Assembly: GCA_029777755.1 (NCBI GenBank)
Contig: JAKORQ010000036.1
Location: forward strand, 1 to 6,115
Direction of reading: 5' to 3'
DNA length: 6,115 bases
Source of the DNA: Planctomycetota bacterium
Lineage (GTDB): Bacteria; Planctomycetota; Phycisphaerae; Tepidisphaerales; Tepidisphaeraceae
Part shown: positions 1 through 4,920 of the stretch, piece after piece
Numbering within the stretch: the first letter of the stretch is position 1
Layout of the letters: each line of letters opens with the position of its first letter
Position numbers and translations under genes: made by a program
Notes under the pieces: generated by a model
Seen by the model: the letters and a program-made list of their open reading frames with translations, nothing else
What the model was told of the DNA's origin: nothing
The model's database searches: none

Positions 1-49
1 CTTTACGGACAATTCTGGGTACCTGACCGTAACCATTTACGTCCGGTAG
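1..49 (+). CDS. C-terminal fragment of a plus-strand gene, probably a secreted beta-sandwich protein (partial)
   Basis: Reading from base 2, the window opens with 15 codons, FTDNSGYLTVTIYVR, and a TAG stop at 47-49. The pattern DNSG-x-LTVTI followed by a short hydrophobic strand and a stop is a recurrent C-terminal ending of extracellular beta-sandwich domains, where it forms the last edge strand. Only this tail is visible, so the family, length and start lie outside the window. The gene would converge on the minus-strand racemase gene, whose stop lies about 260 bases away. Frame 1 is also open, to a TAA at 106-108, but its translation resembles nothing I recognise. The call rests on one short motif and could be chance. 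Confidence 0.5.
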   Translation, partial: FTDNSGYLTVTIYVR

Positions 50-82
50 AGCACCTGTACCCAAGATGGCGGTTCTCCACCC

Positions 83-188
83 GCGGGAGGCATGGTGATC
101 TTCGACGGTAATTCGCTTCCAGACCAAAGGCGCGCCGGATCAGTAGAGCAGTTCCGCCGGAACTGCGGGAAGTATGGTGATCCTCGAT
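83..188 (+). repeat. Imperfect 24-base direct repeat, two copies (83-106 and 165-188)
   Basis: The copies at 83-106 and 165-188 share GCGGGA at the start and ATGGTGATC in the middle. They match at 20 of 24 positions, and all four differences are transitions. They are 82 bases apart, which is not a multiple of three, so they are not repeats within one protein. Together with the GTAGAGCA boxes upstream of each copy (46-53 and 143-150), this looks like an old local duplication that has since diverged and gained or lost bases. Confidence 0.6.
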
Positions 189-308
189 GAAAATGCACGA
201 TTGGAGCCAGGGAAACCGGGCGACGTGTAACCAGTTCGGGCAGACTTCCGCCGATTCGAAGTCCCGCGGCTTGAGGACAAGCCGCTCCGCTTGACGTAGA
301 GCAGTTCC
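143..308 (+). repeat. Exact 13-base direct repeat GTAGAGCAGTTCC (143-155 and 296-308)
   Basis: The two identical copies lie 153 bases apart. An 8-base version, GTAGAGCA, also overlaps the TAG stop of the left-hand fragment at 46-53. The right copy ends three bases before the racemase stop codon (312-314, minus strand). In the left copy the GTTCC part is continued into a small palindrome, GTTCCG-C-CGGAAC, at 151-163. Confidence 0.6.
266..285 (-). terminator. Stem-loop downstream of the larA-like gene, possible terminator without U-tract
   Basis: GCGGCTT at 266-272 pairs perfectly with AAGCCGC at 279-285 across a six-base loop. It lies 26 bases beyond the stop of the minus-strand racemase gene, where an operon end would be expected. 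No T-rich run follows on the minus strand, so it is not a canonical intrinsic terminator. It could stabilise the 3' end or assist Rho-dependent ending. Confidence 0.3.
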
Positions 309-311
309 AGT

Positions 312-1619
312 TTATCCGGCAGTCGCCGATGCGGCCGCTTCTTCGATGTAAACCGGGATCACATAAGGTCCCTCGGGGATCACCGCGATCGACTTGTCGC
401 CGGTTTGGCGTGACAGGCTGACTTGTATGGCATCCTGCACGGAGCTGACCATCTCCACGCCGGTGAGTTTGCCGTTTTCCGCGAGGGCGGGGGCGTACAG
501 GTAGATTCTTCCGCTACCCATCGCCTTGGCCTGCATGTGCGATTGCCACTCGTCGATGTCGGCCAGTCGCTTGTCCATGATGCTTTGCACAAACGCCTCC
601 GGGCCACTGGCCAGCAACCGCTGCTGCGCCTTTACGAAATTGGCCGACCCCATGCCCTCCGAGCATTCAGAGACAACGATAAGGTCGCCGCCCGTCTCGA
701 GAGCATCTATGGCTGCCACCATTCCCTTGACTGTCTGGTAGTAGGTGCGATCCAGCGGATAGCCGGCCGCGCTGGTGAGTACCGTCCGATGCCGCTTCCT
801 GATCGGGACCTCGGCATACCGTCGCACATACTCCACCGCGCCAAGGTGGCTGGCGACGATTTCGCCGAAATTGACGAACGAGATCCGCCGCTCATCATCG
901 ATTACCACATTGAGCGCCAACGCGCCACCCAGGCGCTCAACAATCTCAAGCTGCTGCTCATGGAGTGGATTGCCATCGATGCGGCAATTGCGAGCCAGCG
1001 GGTGTTGCAGTATGGCTGCATTGTGCAGCGTGCGGATCGTCTGGTGATGTGCCACGCCTGGCATGATCAGCTTCCGTCCGCCCGAATATCCCGCCATGAA
1101 ATGAGGCTCAACCAGGCCCACTGCGATTCGCAGGTCGGCCTCCACCAGCCGCCAATCCAGCTTTACCTCCGTCCCGTGGCGCGTCTCACCAAGGTCGACA
1201 TGATCTTCATCCTTCTCGGCGAAGTGGTTCTCGACGCGGATGTTCTCCACCACCCAGTCGTCGCCGACCACTTCGCGCAGCTCATCCCCCAGGTTCGGCC
1301 GATGCAGCCCAGTGGCTATCAGGATGCAGATCTGATCTTTCGTCATGCCGCCGGCCAGCAGTTCGCGAATCAGCACCGGCAGGATCATCCCATTGGGCAC
1401 CGGGCGGGTTATATCGCAGATGAGGATGCACGCCTTCTTGGCACCGGCGGCCAGTTCCCGCAACGGGCGGCAACCTACAGGGTTGTTTATCGCCTCAGCT
1501 ATTGCCCGGGACGGCTCGGGAAGAATCGGCATGGTCGGCTTGCGGACCAGTTCAACCTCGACGCCTTCATCGATCTGGACCGGCAGCCCATACCGGCCGA
1601 AGTTCATCGTGATTTGCAT
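312..1619 (-). CDS. larA: LarA-type nickel-dependent hydroxyacid racemase/epimerase homologue
   Basis: This 435-residue protein matches the LarA (DUF2088) family in length and motifs. LarA interconverts the enantiomers of an alpha-hydroxyacid in the cytoplasm, using the nickel-pincer cofactor NPN tethered to a lysine. Visible motifs are DITRP (69-73), GLHRP (104-108, H106), EPHFMAGYSGGRK (171-183, H173 and K183), RTLHN (196-200, H199) and YYQTVK (293-298, Q295 and K298). These correspond to the catalytic histidines, the cofactor lysine, the nickel-binding histidine and the substrate-side Gln/Lys pair of Lactobacillus LarA, so the site looks intact. The ATG has GAGGTGA a few bases upstream and lies 29 bases after purN, so the two are probably cotranscribed. 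No larB, larC or larE cofactor gene is present here. Homologues act on lactate, malate, phenyllactate or sugar acids, so lactate is not assured. Confidence 0.87.
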   Translation of the reverse strand: MQITMNFGRYGLPVQIDEGVEVELVRKPTMPILPEPSRAIAEAINNPVGCRPLRELAAGAKKACILICDITRPVPNGMILPVLIRELLAGGMTKDQICILIATGLHRPNLGDELREVVGDDWVVENIRVENHFAEKDEDHVDLGETRHGTEVKLDWRLVEADLRIAVGLVEPHFMAGYSGGRKLIMPGVAHHQTIRTLHNAAILQHPLARNCRIDGNPLHEQQLEIVERLGGALALNVVIDDERRISFVNFGEIVASHLGAVEYVRRYAEVPIRKRHRTVLTSAAGYPLDRTYYQTVKGMVAAIDALETGGDLIVVSECSEGMGSANFVKAQQRLLASGPEAFVQSIMDKRLADIDEWQSHMQAKAMGSGRIYLYAPALAENGKLTGVEMVSSVQDAIQVSLSRQTGDKSIAVIPEGPYVIPVYIEEAAASATAG

Positions 1620-1648
1620 AGCGTCACCTCGCCACCTGCGATGCCCGT

Positions 1649-2266
1649 CTAGCTGATGCGCACTCGCCGGCCCTCGATTCTCAGTCTCCCCGCCGCGAAC
1701 AGGCGAATCGCCTCCGGGTAGGCGATCTTTTCCTGCTCGAACACCCGCGCAGCCAGTGTGTCGGGCGTGTCATCCTCCAAAACCGGGCAGGTCCGCTGCA
1801 GGATGATTGGCCCGCTGTCGTAGTTGTTGTCGACGAAATGTACGGTGCAGCCGGAAACTTTGCAGCCATGCGCCAGCACGGCTTCATGCACATGGTGTCC
1901 GTACATGCCCTTACCGCCAAAACTGGGCAGCAGCGACGGATGGATGTTCATCACTTTGCCGCTGTAGCGTTCGGGGATCTCCAGCAAACAAAGCCAGCCG
2001 GCCAGGCAGATCAGATCCGGCTTTGCCTCATCGATCCGGCGAAACACCTCGCGGCTGAAGCTGGCGGTGTCGGCGAAGCTCTTGCGGGCGATCACCACAT
2101 GCGGGATCCCGGCGTTCTGCGCCCGCTCGATCCCCTTAAGCCCATCGCGCGAGCCGATGACAAGTTCCACGCTGGCATTCAGTTCGCCAGAGCGTATCTG
2201 ATCCAGAATGTTCTGAAGCGTAGTGCCCGACCCGCTGACCAGCACCACCAGTCGCAGTTTCGCCAT
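1649..2266 (-). CDS. purN: Phosphoribosylglycinamide formyltransferase (GAR transformylase, PurN)
   Basis: PurN transfers the formyl group of 10-formyltetrahydrofolate to glycinamide ribonucleotide, the third step of de novo purine synthesis, in the cytoplasm. The 205-residue product has the phosphate loop SGSGTTLQN (11-19), the NIHPSLLP motif (107-114) with catalytic N107 and H109, and the FVDNNYDSGP segment carrying D150, equivalent to Asp144 of the E. coli enzyme. The length is normal. I chose the ATG at 2266 because AAAGGA lies ten bases upstream. An in-frame TTG at 2275 would add three residues but falls almost on that ribosome site. The GGKGMYGHHVH stretch (117-127) replaces the shorter loop of the E. 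coli protein and resembles planctomycete-type PurN. The gene is first in a probable operon with the larA-like gene and is divergent from the dehydrogenase. Confidence 0.93.
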   Translation of the reverse strand: MAKLRLVVLVSGSGTTLQNILDQIRSGELNASVELVIGSRDGLKGIERAQNAGIPHVVIARKSFADTASFSREVFRRIDEAKPDLICLAGWLCLLEIPERYSGKVMNIHPSLLPSFGGKGMYGHHVHEAVLAHGCKVSGCTVHFVDNNYDSGPIILQRTCPVLEDDTPDTLAARVFEQEKIAYPEAIRLFAAGRLRIEGRRVRIS

Positions 2267-2276
2267 TGGCCGCAAT

Positions 2277-2282
2277 TCCTTT
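2277..2282 (-). promoter_or_regulatory. Shine-Dalgarno site of purN
   Basis: On the minus strand this reads AAAGGA, ten bases before the ATG at 2266. It decides the start: the TTG at 2275 directly abuts it and would leave no spacing for ribosome binding. Confidence 0.6.
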
Positions 2283-2296
2283 CTCTATCTGCCAGA

Positions 2297-2325
2297 AGTA
2301 TCTCAGCTTAACGGCTTTTTCGCCA
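2297..2325 (-). promoter_or_regulatory. Weak candidate promoter for the purN-larA operon
   Basis: On the minus strand, GATACT (2297-2302) resembles a -10 box. A poor -35 candidate, TGGCGA (2320-2325), precedes it by 17 bases. Transcription would start near 2290, giving a leader of about 24 bases that includes the AAAGGA ribosome site. Only the -10 box is a good match. Confidence 0.25.
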
Positions 2326-2384
2326 TGCCGACATAGCCCGCCTCTGTATTGGTGACTCCTCTTCGCTCTTGAGGCATTGTGCGT

Positions 2385-2397
2385 TAACCTCTGGGCC
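2385..2397 (+). promoter_or_regulatory. Candidate -10 box of a leaderless transcript for the D-2-hydroxyacid dehydrogenase
   Basis: TAACCT at 2385-2390 fits the TANNNT -10 pattern and lies exactly seven bases before the ATG at 2398. No Shine-Dalgarno sequence precedes that ATG. Transcription from this box would begin at or next to the A of the start codon. The -35 position (TTCGCT, 2362-2367, 17-base spacer) matches the consensus poorly. Confidence 0.4.
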
Positions 2398-3351
2398 ATG
2401 CCTAAACCGATTGTTGTCGTTACAGAGGGTTCCGATCCCGTCCCGCTGGCGTGGCTCAAGGAGCACGCTGACGTCCGTGAAGTACCGCTCAATGATCCCG
2501 GCCTGGATGCTGCGCTGGCGGTGGCCGAGGGGCTGGTCATTCGCACCTATACCCGTGTTACCGAGCAGTTCCTGGAAAAGTGCCCCAGGCTCAAGGTGGT
2601 TGGCCGCGGCGGCGTTGGCGTGGAGAACATTGACGTAAAGGCCTGCCGTGCCCGCGGCATCGAGGTGGTATATACGCCCGATGCCAACACCCTCGCCGTC
2701 GGCGACTTCGTGTTTGGCTACATGCTCCAGCTTCTGCGTCCCTGGTGCTTCTTCCGCGAGCGGGTCTATGAGCCATCTGAGTTCAAGAAGATCCGCGAGA
2801 CCAACCGCGGCCGGCAGCTGAACGAGCTGACGCTCGGCGTGCTCGGCATGGGCCGGGTTGGCCGGCGTGTTTCGCGCATTGCCACCCAGGGTTTCGGCAT
2901 GAAGGTCATCTACAACGACCTGCTCGATGTCTCCGCCGAGCTGGATTTCCCTGCAACAGCGGTGGACAAGCCGACTCTTTTCCGTGATGCGGATGTGCTG
3001 ACAATTCACGTGGACATGCGCCCGGGGAACGAGAACCTGGTCGGCCGGGAGCAGATCGCCCTGATGAAGAAGGACGCCATCCTCATCAATACGAGCCGAG
3101 GCGAAGTGCTCGATCCGTATGCCCTTGCGGATGCGATCCGTGAGAAGCGGCTGTTTGGCGCGGCGATCGATGTCTACTGGCCAGAGCCGCCCAAGCCTGA
3201 TTTCCCGCTGCTGAATTTCCCCAATGTTCTTCTCACCCCGCACATGGCCGCCAGGACGGAAACGGCGCTACAGAACATGAGCTGGGTGGTGCGGGACGTC
3301 ATGGCGGTACTCAGCGGCGAAAAGCCAAAGTATCCGGTTCCCTTGCGCTAG
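2398..3351 (+). CDS. D-isomer-specific 2-hydroxyacid dehydrogenase (NAD-dependent, no ACT domain)
   Basis: The 317-residue product belongs to the family that includes SerA, glycerate/hydroxypyruvate dehydrogenases and D-lactate dehydrogenases, which reversibly oxidise D-2-hydroxyacids with NAD(P). Visible are GRGGVGVENID (69-79) of the substrate domain, the Rossmann loop GMGRVG (150-155) with acidic D174 at the end of the second strand (favouring NAD), NTSRGEVLD (231-239) with catalytic R234, WPEP with E263, and TPHMAA with H282. The Arg/Glu/His triad is complete. The length fits the short form without a regulatory ACT domain. The segment at 113-140 (RPWCFFRERVYEP and onward) is unlike the usual hinge region, so the substrate is unclear; SerA-type or hydroxypyruvate reductase-type activity are both possible. 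I chose ATG 2398; an in-frame TTG at 2377 has no better ribosome site. The gene is divergent from purN-larA. Confidence 0.88.
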   Translation: MPKPIVVVTEGSDPVPLAWLKEHADVREVPLNDPGLDAALAVAEGLVIRTYTRVTEQFLEKCPRLKVVGRGGVGVENIDVKACRARGIEVVYTPDANTLAVGDFVFGYMLQLLRPWCFFRERVYEPSEFKKIRETNRGRQLNELTLGVLGMGRVGRRVSRIATQGFGMKVIYNDLLDVSAELDFPATAVDKPTLFRDADVLTIHVDMRPGNENLVGREQIALMKKDAILINTSRGEVLDPYALADAIREKRLFGAAIDVYWPEPPKPDFPLLNFPNVLLTPHMAARTETALQNMSWVVRDVMAVLSGEKPKYPVPLR

Positions 3352-3365
3352 CGTCCTCGACTGAC

Positions 3366-3416
3366 GCGCATTGCGGATCCGCTCGCTGTACCTGCAAATC
3401 TGCAGGGCAACTGCGC
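3366..3416 (+). terminator. Nested stem-loop after the dehydrogenase gene, possible terminator without U-tract
   Basis: An outer stem pairs GCGCATTGC (3366-3374) with GCAA-C-TGCGC (3407-3416): nine base pairs with one bulged C at 3411. Directly inside its 3' arm sits a second hairpin, CCTGCA (3391-3396) with TGCAGG (3401-3406) across the loop AATC. The two helices would stack end to end, with 3375-3390 as a bulge. The structure begins 14 bases after the stop codon. No T-run follows, so intrinsic termination is uncertain. Confidence 0.35.
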
Positions 3417-3424
3417 CATGCGCT

Positions 3425-3454
3425 TTGGACAACCAGCTAGCGATCGCATACCAT
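3425..3454 (+). promoter_or_regulatory. Candidate promoter of the RRM protein gene
   Basis: TTGGAC (3425-3430) and TACCAT (3449-3454) are separated by 18 bases and each matches its sigma-70 consensus hexamer at about four of six positions. The pair lies just after the stem-loop that follows the dehydrogenase gene. Transcription would start near 3461, leaving an untranslated leader of about 200 bases before the ATG at 3665. Confidence 0.35.
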
Positions 3455-3460
3455 TAGACA

Positions 3461-3664
3461 CGTTGGTAGGTTTGCGAGCGAGTCCAGTACGAGTCAGCAT
3501 GAGCTTTTCTGCCTTGCACTTCACTTCGTCTTGTCCTTCCATCGGACGCCCGGGATGGTCAACTGTCTTGTTGATCCCGGCGTAGGCTGTGTAGGCCTCT
3601 TTCATCGGTGACTTGGAAAGCAAACATCAGGTCGCATCGGCCCTAAAGCACAAGGAGTGCAGGT
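3461..3664 (+). promoter_or_regulatory. Long structured 5' leader of the RRM gene
   Basis: No credible gene lies here. The leader contains a stem of CCGGGAT (3550-3556) plus CAAC (3560-3563) with GTTG-ATCCCGG (3570-3580), with a three-base bulge and a six-base loop. A competing short helix joins CCATC (3539-3543) to GATGG (3554-3558) and overlaps the left arm, so the two cannot form together. Just before the gene, GCAC (3648-3651) and GTGC (3657-3660) could form a four-base stem that puts AAGGA of the ribosome site in its loop. Long leaders are known for cold-regulated RRM genes in other bacteria; regulation here is inference. Confidence 0.35.
3652..3657 (+). promoter_or_regulatory. Shine-Dalgarno site of the RRM gene
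   Basis: AAGGAG is seven bases before the ATG at 3665, a near-ideal sequence and spacing. It sits within a possible small hairpin (3648-3660). Confidence 0.75.
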
Positions 3665-4000
3665 ATGGGCAAGAAGTTGTATGTGGGGAATCTGAGCTAC
3701 GCTGTGGATTCTTCCACTCTCCACCAGTATTTCGCCGCGTTTGGCGATGTCTTGAGCGCAGAAGTAATCGCTGACCGTGAAAGCGGCCGCAGCAAGGGAT
3801 TCGGCTTTGTCGAGTTTGCCAATGATGCGGAAGCGGCCTCGGCCATTGCTGAGATGAACGGCAAGGAGATCGATGGTCGCTCGCTGACCGTGAACGAAGC
3901 GCGTCCGCGTGAGCCGCGAAGTGGCGGATCAGGTGGCGGTCGCTCCGGCGGTAGCCGGGGTGGCTTCGGCGGCGGCCGTGGCGGCCGTAACCGCTGGTAA
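3665..4000 (+). CDS. RRM-domain RNA-binding protein with glycine/arginine-rich tail
   Basis: This 111-residue protein is one RNA recognition motif followed by a low-complexity tail. RNP2 is LYVGNL (5-10) and RNP1 is KGFGFVEF (44-51). Y6, F46 and F48 are the aromatic residues expected to stack on RNA bases. The domain ends near residue 80. Residues 86-110 are almost only Gly, Arg and Ser with RGG-like steps and a final W. This is the architecture of small bacterial RRM proteins best known from cyanobacteria, where several are cold-induced and bind mRNA; the tail usually adds non-specific RNA affinity. The start is fixed by AAGGAG seven bases upstream. A long leader precedes it and a strong stem-loop follows, so it is probably transcribed largely alone. 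Its specific RNA targets cannot be read from the sequence. Confidence 0.92.
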   Translation: MGKKLYVGNLSYAVDSSTLHQYFAAFGDVLSAEVIADRESGRSKGFGFVEFANDAEAASAIAEMNGKEIDGRSLTVNEARPREPRSGGSGGGRSGGSRGGFGGGRGGRNRW

Positions 4001-4021
4001 TCTGTCTGTTTGGAAAAGAAC

Positions 4022-4050
4022 GAGCCGCAGTCCCTTAAAGGCTGCGGCTC
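4022..4050 (+). terminator. Strong stem-loop between the RRM gene and the 201-residue protein gene
   Basis: GAGCCGCAG (4022-4030) pairs perfectly over nine bases with CTGCGGCTC (4042-4050) across an 11-base loop whose CC and GG could extend the stem. It begins 21 bases after the RRM stop. The sequence after it, ACCTTCTAATTC, is only mildly T-rich, so termination may be partial and some transcripts may continue into the next gene. Confidence 0.5.
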
Positions 4051-4054
4051 ACCT

Positions 4055-4079
4055 TCTAATTCGCCTTACCCGGCGGAGG
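4055..4079 (+). promoter_or_regulatory. Possible -10 box and Shine-Dalgarno site of the 201-residue protein gene
   Basis: TCTAAT (4055-4060) differs from TATAAT at one base, but I see no -35 box at the right distance. GGAGG (4075-4079) lies seven bases before the ATG at 4087 and is a clear ribosome site. The gene may have its own start, or may depend on readthrough past the stem-loop at 4022-4050. Confidence 0.35.
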
Positions 4080-4086
4080 ATCCTCT

Positions 4087-4692
4087 ATGGCGACAAAAAC
4101 GACCGCGACTGCCACATCAGACGTGGTCAAGCGAGCCCGTAACCTGATGGCAGTTGAGCTTGATCTCGATGGCGTTCTCACCCGGATGGGAGCGCGCGAA
4201 AACACAGCCGTTGCCCGCCGGCTCGCCGCCTGTGAGCAGACACATCCCGCCCGCGCCCAGGCCTGGCGTCGCCTTGCGGCGCTGATGATGCACCTGGCGC
4301 CTTCTCGCCCGAAGACACTGCAGCGAGCCATCCTCTTCTACATCCCGGATGGCAAGTACCAGATGCAGGTGTTCGCCCTGGACGATGCGGCCGATGGCAC
4401 CATCTCCGTCTGTTGTGAGAACGTGCTGGCCGAGGCCATTAAGGCCCACGTGGTTGCCCCGCAGCCCGGGGCGCCCGGTCGATATACCGTCCACGGGAAG
4501 CCCCTGGCGGTGCTTATCGACCAGCTCGACGGCAAGACCGAGAATCCGCCGCCTTACGCCAACGCCATGACCGGCTGGAATCGCAAGGCCCTGCGCATAA
4601 TCCTCCCGGCCGATGCCGCGGAGTCGCAGGTACAGGCGGCCGAGCTGATCTGTGCAATCTCAGCGCTGCGCTGGGCCGAAGCGCAATCCTGA
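4087..4692 (+). CDS. Conserved-looking hypothetical protein, 201 residues, function unknown
   Basis: I do not recognise a named family. The protein has a Thr/Ala-rich N-terminus (1-10), a probably helical region rich in Ala, Arg and Leu (12-70), and a mixed region with strand-like stretches: RAILFYIPDG (80-89), YQMQVFALDD (91-100) and TISVCCENVLAEAI (105-118). Near the end is MTGWNRKALRIILP (161-174), whose W-N-R-K core has the look of a conserved motif, then a helix. There is no signal peptide, membrane segment or metal-binding cysteine cluster; the single CC at 109-110 is unremarkable. It appears soluble and cytoplasmic. GGAGG seven bases before the ATG, and ordinary codon use, support a real gene. 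It follows the RRM gene by 86 bases, across a strong stem-loop, so a functional link is possible but unproven. Confidence 0.8.
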   Translation: MATKTTATATSDVVKRARNLMAVELDLDGVLTRMGARENTAVARRLAACEQTHPARAQAWRRLAALMMHLAPSRPKTLQRAILFYIPDGKYQMQVFALDDAADGTISVCCENVLAEAIKAHVVAPQPGAPGRYTVHGKPLAVLIDQLDGKTENPPPYANAMTGWNRKALRIILPADAAESQVQAAELICAISALRWAEAQS

Positions 4693-4742
4693 TCACACTT
4701 ACCGCCGCTTAAGTCCATCTGTCCCATCTCGCGCAGACCGTG

Positions 4743-4776
4743 TGCGCACGGTTCGCTCGTGCGTGCGCAAGCTTTT
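4743..4776 (+). terminator. Candidate terminator after the 201-residue protein gene
   Basis: TGCGCACG (4743-4750) pairs with CGTGCGCA (4762-4769) around an 11-base loop, and four T's follow at 4773-4776 after AGC. An alternative hairpin, ACCGTG with CACGGT (4737-4742 and 4747-4752), overlaps the left arm. The U-tract is short, so this is a moderate candidate. Confidence 0.4.
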
Positions 4777-4852
4777 CACGGCGACTGTCACTCGCTCCAC
4801 ATATCCAGAGAACTTTCGTTGCGCATCTCCGTATCTATTGGCCAAGGTGCTA

Positions 4853-4870
4853 ACCGATCGTCGGATCGGT
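4853..4870. repeat. Inverted repeat ACCGATC-GTCG-GATCGGT, possible operator or hairpin
   Basis: Two perfect seven-base arms (4853-4859 and 4864-4870) flank a four-base centre, 62 bases before the start of the DUF1861 gene. The size and symmetry would suit a dimeric regulator or an RNA hairpin. I cannot tell which, and no regulator gene is adjacent. Confidence 0.4.
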
Positions 4871-4896
4871 CCTTCGGGCAACAGCCGGGTTATGGG

Positions 4897-4920
4897 AAAA
4901 AGGCCCCGCCGCGGGCGGGG
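4897..4920 (-). terminator. Intrinsic terminator-like hairpin oriented for the minus strand
   Basis: On the minus strand, CCCCGCC (4920-4914) and GGCGGGG (4910-4904) form a seven-base GC stem with a three-base loop. CC and a run of five T's (the plus-strand A-run 4897-4901) follow. That is the layout of an intrinsic terminator for leftward transcription, yet no leftward gene lies to its right. Read on the plus strand it would be a hairpin ending 11 bases before ATG 4932 and could instead limit ribosome access. Confidence 0.5.

Larger units (their letters stand above)
50..311. other. Convergent intergenic region with degenerate direct repeats
   Basis: No convincing gene is visible between the stop at 49 and the racemase stop at 312. 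The stretch contains degenerate repeats: GTAGAGCA occurs at 46-53, 143-150 and 296-303. The last two copies extend to an exact 13-base repeat, GTAGAGCAGTTCC. A second 24-base segment recurs at 83-106 and 165-188. Short inverted repeats lie at 151-163 and 266-285. The only reading frames are short ones, for example 18 codons from ATG 174, without a credible ribosome site. Confidence 0.6.

Noticed and set aside
225..290. A tRNA-like look on the minus strand (GACTTCGAATC next to a stem)
   Set aside because: No acceptor stem, D-arm or anticodon arm of the right size can be built around it, so it is not a tRNA.
423..1652. A 409-codon open frame on the plus strand lying almost wholly opposite the larA-like gene
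   Set aside because: The minus-strand frame has every LarA motif in order, while this one has no recognisable domain. Long antisense frames are common opposite GC-rich genes.
2377..2397. TTG at 2377 as start of the dehydrogenase, adding seven residues
   Set aside because: There is no ribosome site for it, the added residues are not part of the family fold, and the ATG at 2398 begins right at the first beta strand.
2308..3243. A 311-codon open frame on the minus strand opposite the dehydrogenase gene
   Set aside because: It mirrors the dehydrogenase codons, has no recognisable motif, and would overlap the upstream region of purN. The plus-strand frame carries a full catalytic triad and Rossmann motif.
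3439..3448. AGCGATCGCA, containing the octamer GCGATCGC, resembling the cyanobacterial HIP1 repeat
   Set aside because: I noticed it only once in the window, so it gives no evidence of the repeat family or of cyanobacterial origin.
3348..3623. A 91-codon minus-strand frame filling the gap before the RRM gene
   Set aside because: It begins with TTG, neither that start nor the internal ATG at 3605 has a ribosome site, its composition is not protein-like, and the stretch is better explained as a terminator, promoter and leader.
3900..3998. GGC/CGT-rich run at the end of the RRM gene as a possible DNA repeat array
   Set aside because: It is explained by codons for the glycine/arginine-rich tail of the RNA-binding protein.
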